From: an uncultured Pseudomonadota bacterium
GTDB taxonomy: Bacteria; Myxococcota_A; UBA796; CAJQPC01
Length of the DNA: 64,000 nt
NCBI GenBank assembly: GCA_913060515.1
Contig: CAJXRZ010000033.1
Coordinates: 1 to 64,000, forward strand
Direction of reading: 5' to 3'
Shown here: positions 58,451 through 64,000 of the stretch, one piece after another
Layout of the letters: every line of letters starts with the position of its first letter
How positions within the stretch are numbered: position 1 is the stretch's first letter
The notes under the pieces: model-generated
Told to the model about the DNA's origin: nothing
The model's input: the letters and a program-made list of their open reading frames with translations, nothing else
The model's database searches: none
Position numbers and translations under genes: made by a program

Positions 58451-60982
58451 TTACTTTAGGCGCCATCCTTCGATGTGGCCACCCGCACTCAGCCACCAGA
58501 GCCACCCCGCCAAGAAGAGCAGGTAGAACGCCAGCCCCGCCCAAGCGGCCCAGAGCGCACCCTCCCGCCGCGCGGGACTGATGGCAGGGGGAACGGAGAG
58601 CACTGGCACGCCCCCCTCCAGAACCAGCTGCTGACCGGCAAGCAGGGCGGCTGGCCCGGTCCAGATCACGCCTTCGCTGCCCAAGGTGGAGAGCTGCCCA
58701 CGAAAGCCCGGGGGCAGTCGCACATCGGCCCGCGCCAAGTCCTCTCGCGCTCCCATCACCAGCGGAATGGTGGCCCCATCCAAGCGAAGCGCGTCCACCG
58801 CTGGGTCGCCCAGGGCGAGCACCGAGAGCTTGACCGGGGGCCCGCTGACCGGCTGACCAAAGGCCTTGGGGGGGCGCTCACGGAGCCGAGCGTAGGCACC
58901 CTCCGGATCACTGCCCACAGGCGCCGAGAGCGTCACAAAGAGCAAGCGCTCTCCGCCATCGGTGCTCTCTTGCACCGAGCCCAGCGCACGCAAGCCGGCG
59001 TCCAAGCGGCCCTGGTCCGCCACGCTGTACAAGTCCACGTGCCAGGCCACATGGGCCACTCCAAGCTGGGCCAGGTGTTGCCCGGCGAGCTCCACTTGCC
59101 CCTCCAAGAGATCCCGCTCCAGCAACCTGGAGATGCGGAAGCGCGGGCTGCTGCGCGGGTCGGTGGTGGTGCAGTGCTCGGAGCTGATGTGGCCATGCTG
59201 GGCTTGGGCCAAACACGCGCTGGCGTTGAACCACATCTCCTGCTCCATCGGGCTGCTTCCGCCCACCGGGAACAGATCCAACACAGGACCGGTGGCTTGG
59301 CTGTAGACCGCAGGGGTCTGGGCGAGCTGCACCTGCTGGCGCGTGGCCACGTGGTGCACGAGCATGACCTCGACCAGGACAAGGAGCCCGAGCCAGCCCA
59401 CCCTGGGACCCCGGCGTTGCTGCAGGGTCCATCCCCCCAGCGAAGCCAGTGCTGAGAGCCCCAAGAGACCGCTCCAGAACAGACGCACCGGGAAGCGCAC
59501 CACATCTCCCAGCCCAAGCCAGAGCAGGGGCGTGATGAGACCGCGGGGCAGAGACTCGGCGTCGCTGGCAGGGATGCCCACACAGAGGGCCAATCCCAGC
59601 CCAAAGAGCACCAGCAAGCTTCGATTTCTTCCGACCCAGAGCTTGGGGACGCACGCCACCAGCGCCAAGGCCAAGCCGGAGAGGGCCAGAGTGTAGCTGT
59701 GGTCCCAACGGTCCAGCTCCCCATCGGAGAGGGAGAGTCGATCCAGTCCAGCCAGGTTGACCACGCCTTCGCTGCCCCCGGCACCCGGGCCCGCGAAGAG
59801 CAGCACCGGCAAGGCACCCAGCAGCACCACAATGGCCGCTGAAAGAGAAGGAAGGAGGAGCTTCTTGGGCCCCTGGTGCACCACCCCCGCCACAAAGAAG
59901 ACGATGGCCAGGAGGGCCCCAGAGAGCCCCTGATACGCCGAGGTCAGCGCGAGCAGCACAAAGAGCGCACCGGCCCACATCCCCTGTTTCCAGCTGCCCT
60001 CTGCGCCAGTGGCCCGCCACCACATCACCGCAAAGAGCGGCAGCCAAGGGTTCACGAGCTGGTAGACGTGCCCCTCGAGCAGCACTGTGGCGGCCAGCCC
60101 GGAGAAGGCGTAGAGCGCGCCCCCGACCAAGGGCCAAAGACCACGGGCGCCGACCTCTTTGGCGAAGAGCGCCGCGGCGGTTCCCGAGAGGCCTAAGCCC
60201 AGGATCTGAAGCCACCCGTGCAGGCGGGCCGGGTCCAAGAACTGAAGCAGCACGGAGATCGGGAGCAAGGTGTAGCTGTCGAAGCGCCGGTAGTCCCCGC
60301 CCACAGGCCAGGCCGTGGCCCCATCCATCAGGCCGCCTGCAAGCAAGCGAGGTCCGGCGGCCAGAGACCAGAGGGTTCCAGGTGCGTCGAAGTTTCGGCC
60401 GACGAGCGCCTGGGGGCCGGCCAACACAGCCGGGAAGGTCCAGAGCACAGCCATCAGAGTGAGCAGGCCAAACAGCACCGCTGGATGGCTGAGCCAAGCG
60501 GGGGCTTGTGAGGGGGTGGCGACCGACTTGGTGCGCTTGGGTTTGCGGCCCGCGATCCAAGCCACCAGGCCCAAAGCCAGGCTCCACCAAGCAAAGCCAC
60601 CGCCTACTGCCCACGCGCTGCGCAGGCTGAGATCCCAGCTTCCACCCGGCAAGGCCTCTGAGACCCGCTGGGCCTGTTGTCCGTCCTCGCGCAGCACATA
60701 GTGCAGCTCGGTTTGGCCAGCGGGGACCGGCTCTAACGCAGCGTAGACCCTATGTTTCTGGGGCGTATCGCTCCAGATCTCTATGGGCACAAAGCGGAGC
60801 TCTTGCCCAGAGAAGGTGCCCGTGGCCACGCTCTCCCCGACCAGCTCCTGACTCTGGGGTTCTCCAAGCCAGCGCACTTGGGCCTGGAAGCCGTCTTGCG
60901 CGCGGCCTTCAGGAACACTCAGGTGCACCTGCACTTGGGTGGCCCCTTGGGCGATGGAGAGTCCAAGAAGAGCAGCCCACAT
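58451..60982 (-). CDS. Large polytopic membrane protein, GT-C/YfhO-like
   Basis: An 843-residue protein. A signal-like start and an extracytoplasmic beta domain (about 20-120) are followed by about a dozen membrane helices (130-540) and a large C-terminal soluble part ending in one more helix. The layout (a first loop with NFDAPGTLW then WPVGGDYRRFDSY, multiple helices, long C-domain) resembles GT-C glycosyltransferase and YfhO-type membrane proteins. A catalytic Asp/Glu in the first loop is plausible, but I cannot confirm it. It is followed by the lipoprotein gene. A role in surface glycan or lipid modification is an inference. Confidence 0.7.
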   Translation of the reverse strand: MWAALLGLSIAQGATQVQVHLSVPEGRAQDGFQAQVRWLGEPQSQELVGESVATGTFSGQELRFVPIEIWSDTPQKHRVYAALEPVPAGQTELHYVLREDGQQAQRVSEALPGGSWDLSLRSAWAVGGGFAWWSLALGLVAWIAGRKPKRTKSVATPSQAPAWLSHPAVLFGLLTLMAVLWTFPAVLAGPQALVGRNFDAPGTLWSLAAGPRLLAGGLMDGATAWPVGGDYRRFDSYTLLPISVLLQFLDPARLHGWLQILGLGLSGTAAALFAKEVGARGLWPLVGGALYAFSGLAATVLLEGHVYQLVNPWLPLFAVMWWRATGAEGSWKQGMWAGALFVLLALTSAYQGLSGALLAIVFFVAGVVHQGPKKLLLPSLSAAIVVLLGALPVLLFAGPGAGGSEGVVNLAGLDRLSLSDGELDRWDHSYTLALSGLALALVACVPKLWVGRNRSLLVLFGLGLALCVGIPASDAESLPRGLITPLLWLGLGDVVRFPVRLFWSGLLGLSALASLGGWTLQQRRGPRVGWLGLLVLVEVMLVHHVATRQQVQLAQTPAVYSQATGPVLDLFPVGGSSPMEQEMWFNASACLAQAQHGHISSEHCTTTDPRSSPRFRISRLLERDLLEGQVELAGQHLAQLGVAHVAWHVDLYSVADQGRLDAGLRALGSVQESTDGGERLLFVTLSAPVGSDPEGAYARLRERPPKAFGQPVSGPPVKLSVLALGDPAVDALRLDGATIPLVMGAREDLARADVRLPPGFRGQLSTLGSEGVIWTGPAALLAGQQLVLEGGVPVLSVPPAISPARREGALWAAWAGLAFYLLFLAGWLWWLSAGGHIEGWRLK

Positions 60983-61101
60983 GCCTTCAGCCTACCACTA
61001 CTTGGTCCGACTCTCTGAGCGCGCCCAGCCCCCTGGGGTGGCCCCAGAGTCCCCCGCGAAGTAGGCTACTGCCATCAACCCCGCCCCCCAAAGGCCCGCC
61101 C

Positions 61102-61851
61102 ATGCTGCTCGCTCTCGCCCTTGCCTGCACCGATCCCCAGTCCCTCTCCGTCAACGCGACCGACGCGTTCGGAACCGCTCTGGAGGAAGTCACCATCAAG
61201 CTGCCCACCGGGGAGCCCTACACCACGGGCAAGGACGGCCAGGTCAGCTTTGACGTTGTCCCTGGCAAGCTCGAGATCATGGCCGGCAAGGAGGGCTTCA
61301 TCCCTGAGTTTGGCACCGTCACAGTGCCGGACGAGGGCAACCCCGACGCCTTGGCCTTCACGCTCTTCTTCGAGCCCGACAGCGTCGGCTTCTACGGCGT
61401 GGGCAACGCGGACTACATGCCGCTGGCGACAGAGGCCATCAAGACTGTGGCGACGGACAAGACCACCTGGCATGGTCTGAAGAACGTGCCGGAGAAGGCC
61501 CTCCCAAGCGGCCAACCCCAGCGCTTCGTGTTCAAGAGCGGCCTGCGCGCCGCCGAGCTCAAGCAGCAGAACCTGACTCTGTCCAAGCTCAAGTTCATCG
61601 AAGAGGCCGAAGTGGTCGGCGTTCTGGGCGCAACCGACGTGGAGCTGGACCTGTGGGTGGCCGACACCGACTTGGCCTTCGACATCAAGGGCACCCAGGC
61701 TCAAGACAACTACCTGATCGTGACCAAGGCCCCTCTGGAGCCTGGCTTTTACGCCTTCCATGCCCAGGGCATCCTCAAGGCCACCGAAGCTGAGAGCCTG
61801 GACCGTCTCCCCAAAGAGATGCAGGTCGCCTTCCCCTTCGAGGTCAAGTAG
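61102..61851 (+). CDS. Lipoprotein with carboxypeptidase-regulatory-like domain
   Basis: A 249-residue lipoprotein (MLLALALAC). Residues 15-90 resemble a carboxypeptidase regulatory-like/Ig fold (VNATDAFGTALEEVTIKLPTG... GQVSFDVVPGKLEIMAGKEGF), common in secreted proteins. The rest is unrecognised. AAAGG lies upstream of the ATG. It is divergent from the large membrane-protein gene. Confidence 0.7.
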   Translation: MLLALALACTDPQSLSVNATDAFGTALEEVTIKLPTGEPYTTGKDGQVSFDVVPGKLEIMAGKEGFIPEFGTVTVPDEGNPDALAFTLFFEPDSVGFYGVGNADYMPLATEAIKTVATDKTTWHGLKNVPEKALPSGQPQRFVFKSGLRAAELKQQNLTLSKLKFIEEAEVVGVLGATDVELDLWVADTDLAFDIKGTQAQDNYLIVTKAPLEPGFYAFHAQGILKATEAESLDRLPKEMQVAFPFEVK

Positions 61852-61894
61852 GCGCCTGTTGGTGCCCGCTTTGAGGGCCCCGTTGGACGCCGCT

Positions 61895-62542
61895 TCAGAC
61901 GCTGGCGACAGCGTCCATGAAGGCCTTGAGCTTCACGGCATCCAAGGCGTACTTCTCACCGGAACGCACCCCGGTGCACAGGTCCAAGCCATAGGGCCGA
62001 ACGGTCTCGATGGCCTGGACCACGTTGTGGGGTTTTAGGCCGCCGGCCAAGAGCACCGGCACCTCGACTTGGCGCACGATCTCGGCAGAGATATTCCAGT
62101 CGTGGGTCAGGCCGGTCCCACCCAGCTGGCCGTTGGGGCCACCGGTGTCCAGAATCAGGCAGTCCACCAGAGGCGCCAGCTCTTGGGCTTTGGAGAGGGT
62201 CTCCATGCCCGTGACATGAACGGCCTGGAAGATGCGCACCCCAGGATAAACCTGACGAATCTCCGCGTAGCCGGAGGCGGGAAAGGCATCGACGATCTGC
62301 ACGCTGTTGCAGGCGGTGATGCGCAGCTGCCCGATGATCTCAGCGGCCGTGCGCTTGGAGCTGAGCAGCACCGAGTCCACCATTGGGGGGATGCTCGCTG
62401 CGATGTGGCCGATGCGGACCTCGTCGATGGGTCCCCATCCTGTGGGCATCTGGGAGACCAAGCCCAAGCTGCGCGCGCCGTGGGCGATGGCCATGGCGGC
62501 CTCTTCCCGGTCTTGGATGCAACAGATCTTCACGGGCAGCAT
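61895..62542 (-). CDS. Phosphoribosylanthranilate isomerase (TrpF)-like protein
   Basis: A 215-residue TIM-barrel protein. The catalytic pair of TrpF is conserved: Cys 7 (KICC, family KICG) and Asp 132 (LILDT). GGTGLTHDW, VPVLLAGGLKPHNV and a phosphate-loop-like DLCTGVRSG also match. The changes KICC and DLCTG (family D.NSG) set it apart from ordinary TrpF. No other tryptophan gene is nearby. It could be the isomerase for tryptophan synthesis or a paralogue with another substrate. GGAG lies 5 bases before the ATG. Confidence 0.75.
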   Translation of the reverse strand: MLPVKICCIQDREEAAMAIAHGARSLGLVSQMPTGWGPIDEVRIGHIAASIPPMVDSVLLSSKRTAAEIIGQLRITACNSVQIVDAFPASGYAEIRQVYPGVRIFQAVHVTGMETLSKAQELAPLVDCLILDTGGPNGQLGGTGLTHDWNISAEIVRQVEVPVLLAGGLKPHNVVQAIETVRPYGLDLCTGVRSGEKYALDAVKLKAFMDAVASV

Positions 62543-62621
62543 GGGAACTCCAGGCCCCGAAGCTATTCACGCAGCCCGAGCACCGCCAGAGGCCTTGCTC
62601 TCGCCAGCGCAGGCTTTGTCA

Positions 62622-63509
62622 CTACCAACGCCAGAGGCGCACACCCTTTGCGCTGGATGCAATCCAGGGCCCAGCTCTGGAGAAGCAGATCTGCTGGACC
62701 GGACCCTCATGGCCGCTGACCTTGCCCGGTCGTGCCCGTTTGACGGTCCCATCGTGCAACGCCGCGAAGGCCACGTCCCCGGAGCGGGTCCCCAACGCCA
62801 CGACTTCGCCGCTGTGGTGCACGGCTCCTGCCGTGATCTCAAAGCTCATGATGGTCTGTGACTCGGCACCCTTCCAAACCGTCAAGCCACCCTCGGCCAG
62901 CCCCAACAGCAGACCCGGTCCGGCATAGCGCAGGCGGTGCGCGCTCACTTCACCCATGGGCAGTGGCTTGCCAAAGGCCACCGTTCGCAGCCCATCGCTG
63001 TACATGCGTGCGGAGACCACCTGGCCATTGGCCCCCAGACCGATGACGGTCTGCTTGGGCAGGCGCACGCGCTTCCGGCGGCCCAGAGTGAGCTCGGAGA
63101 TCAGGGCCACCCGGCCGTCCAGCGTCTGACCGGTCACCACAAAGCCAAGCTGTCCACCAGGCCGCGGCAGCCAGTTCACTGCGACGTCGGAGAGCAGAGG
63201 GATCTCGAACTCCGCTTGGCGCTCTCCGCGGCGGGTCTCGTGGACCGCAACACCCTGGCCTCGTTCGACCACGATGACATGCTTTCCATCGGGAGACGAG
63301 GACAGGCAGGCGGGATCGGTGACGGCGCCGGAGAGCTTCCGCGTCCCATACACCGGGTCGACCTCGATGAGTTGACCATCGGACGTCGCAACGAGAAGCA
63401 GCTCTTTGCTACCCAGCCAAGTCAGCGCTCTCGCCCCATCAATCGGAGGCTGGAGAACCGCTTGAAGTGCCTTCTGCGTATGCAGAAAGTGCGGATCAGA
63501 CCCTTCCAT
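62622..63509 (-). CDS. WD40-like beta-propeller protein
   Basis: A 295-residue protein of repeated beta strands. VSGHEGPVQQICFSRAGPWIASSAKGVRLWRW at the C-terminus is typical WD40, and SPDGKHVIVV occurs earlier. No signal peptide is seen, so it may be cytoplasmic. The start is uncertain: the ATG at 63509 or a GTG at 63533. It lies between the exonuclease and the TrpF-like gene on the same strand. Function unknown. Confidence 0.7.
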   Translation of the reverse strand: MEGSDPHFLHTQKALQAVLQPPIDGARALTWLGSKELLLVATSDGQLIEVDPVYGTRKLSGAVTDPACLSSSPDGKHVIVVERGQGVAVHETRRGERQAEFEIPLLSDVAVNWLPRPGGQLGFVVTGQTLDGRVALISELTLGRRKRVRLPKQTVIGLGANGQVVSARMYSDGLRTVAFGKPLPMGEVSAHRLRYAGPGLLLGLAEGGLTVWKGAESQTIMSFEITAGAVHHSGEVVALGTRSGDVAFAALHDGTVKRARPGKVSGHEGPVQQICFSRAGPWIASSAKGVRLWRW

Positions 63510-63565
63510 GACCTTCAGTCTACACCTGCGCACAGGCCTGAGGACTCACAGTGAAGTCAGGAGGG

Positions 63566-64000
63566 CTACTCCTCGCCCTCCAGCTTCGGCAAAGGCCCGC
63601 GCTGAAGCTCCAGCAGTCCCACCAAAATCAGAGCCTGGTACCAGGCATCGTAGTCGGCCCGGTGCTTCTTGACCGCGTCCTCCTCCGGCAGGCCCAAAAG
63701 CTCACTGAGGGTCTCCTTTCCGGTCTCCAGCCAGTGGATGTTCAGCACGCCGGCGGCCAGGGCCTTTGTGTCCAGAGCCTTGTAGCCGTAGGGGTTCTCC
63801 AGACCGTCCGCTTTGTAGGCATAGGAGACGAAGGACCAGTCAAAGGGCGCGTTGTGGCCGACAAAGACGGGGGTCGTGCCGGGCAGGCAGTGGCTCTGGG
63901 TCCACGCGGTCAGCTTCTTGAGGCCTTCGATGCGCGGCAGCCCCTGCACCTTGAGGCGCTCCAAGTCCAAGCCGTTGACCTCCATGGCGCGGGCGTCTAC
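63566..64000 (-). CDS. DEDDh 3'-5' exonuclease, 5'-truncated by the window edge
   Basis: The visible part is the C-terminal two thirds of a DnaQ-like exonuclease: GHNAPFDWSF (ExoII) and HRADYDAWYQA (ExoIII with the catalytic His). The frame stays open to base 64000 (preceding residues VDARA), and the family's first acidic motif is missing, so the true start lies beyond the window. The ATG at 63985 is therefore internal. It may act in DNA repair or RNA processing. Confidence 0.82.
   Translation of the reverse strand, partial: VDARAMEVNGLDLERLKVQGLPRIEGLKKLTAWTQSHCLPGTTPVFVGHNAPFDWSFVSYAYKADGLENPYGYKALDTKALAAGVLNIHWLETGKETLSELLGLPEEDAVKKHRADYDAWYQALILVGLLELQRGPLPKLEGEE

Overview
The window is GC-rich, densely coded bacterial DNA with no tRNA, rRNA or CRISPR array that I can see. 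Its gene content points to a Myxococcota-like (former deltaproteobacterial) organism, although no marker here fixes the taxon. The main clues are four very large Ser/Thr kinases fused to NTPase and TPR modules, secreted S1-family proteases with Cys + membrane helix + Arg-cluster tails like MYXO-CTERM sorting signals, a MopE-type Asp/Cys-repeat lipoprotein, many short-leader lipoproteins, a RegB/RegA redox two-component system and the futalosine route to menaquinone. The first 45 bases are Illumina Nextera adapter, so this is a contig end from a shotgun assembly and position 1 is not biological. The far end cuts through an exonuclease gene.

Layout. 0.2-8.4 kb: a pentapeptide-repeat K+-channel protein, an HDOD protein, a metallo-beta-lactamase-fold hydrolase, a PhoD-type phosphatase, an alpha/beta hydrolase and a hybrid histidine kinase. 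8.4-13 kb: the MopE-like repeat lipoprotein, a secreted protease and a DNMT2-like methyltransferase. 13-31 kb: a signalling island with four kinase/NTPase/TPR proteins, a PP2C phosphatase, RegB/RegA, an OsmC protein, a 2OG-Fe(II) oxygenase and a GST. 31-37 kb: five S1-protease paralogues on the minus strand, interrupted by a dihaem cytochrome c; one paralogue has lost two catalytic residues. 37-43 kb: a UbiA-family prenyltransferase (MqnP), an FG-GAP-like lipoprotein and a YHYH-domain lipoprotein. 43-44.1 kb: a REP-associated transposase bracketed by hairpins and an inverted-repeat array. 44.1-51.2 kb: a tightly overlapped menaquinone operon (polyprenyl synthase, UbiE/MenG, UbiX, MqnE, a MqnA fusion, aminodeoxyfutalosine deaminase) with a divergent GbsR/MarR-type regulator. 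51.2-64 kb: a small-gene operon of unknown function, a DUF2161 nuclease-like protein, two tandem paralogous lipoproteins, a metallophosphoesterase whose start codon lies in a perfect 24-bp palindrome, a large membrane protein, a TrpF-like protein, a beta-propeller protein and a partial DEDDh exonuclease.

How it fits together. MqnP at 37 kb and the 44-51 kb operon give much of a menaquinone pathway, and RegB carries the conserved quinone-sensing loop, so quinone synthesis and quinone sensing are both encoded here. The most unusual gene is the MqnA fusion: its C-terminal half resembles the radical-SAM enzyme MqnC but has lost the iron-sulfur cysteines.
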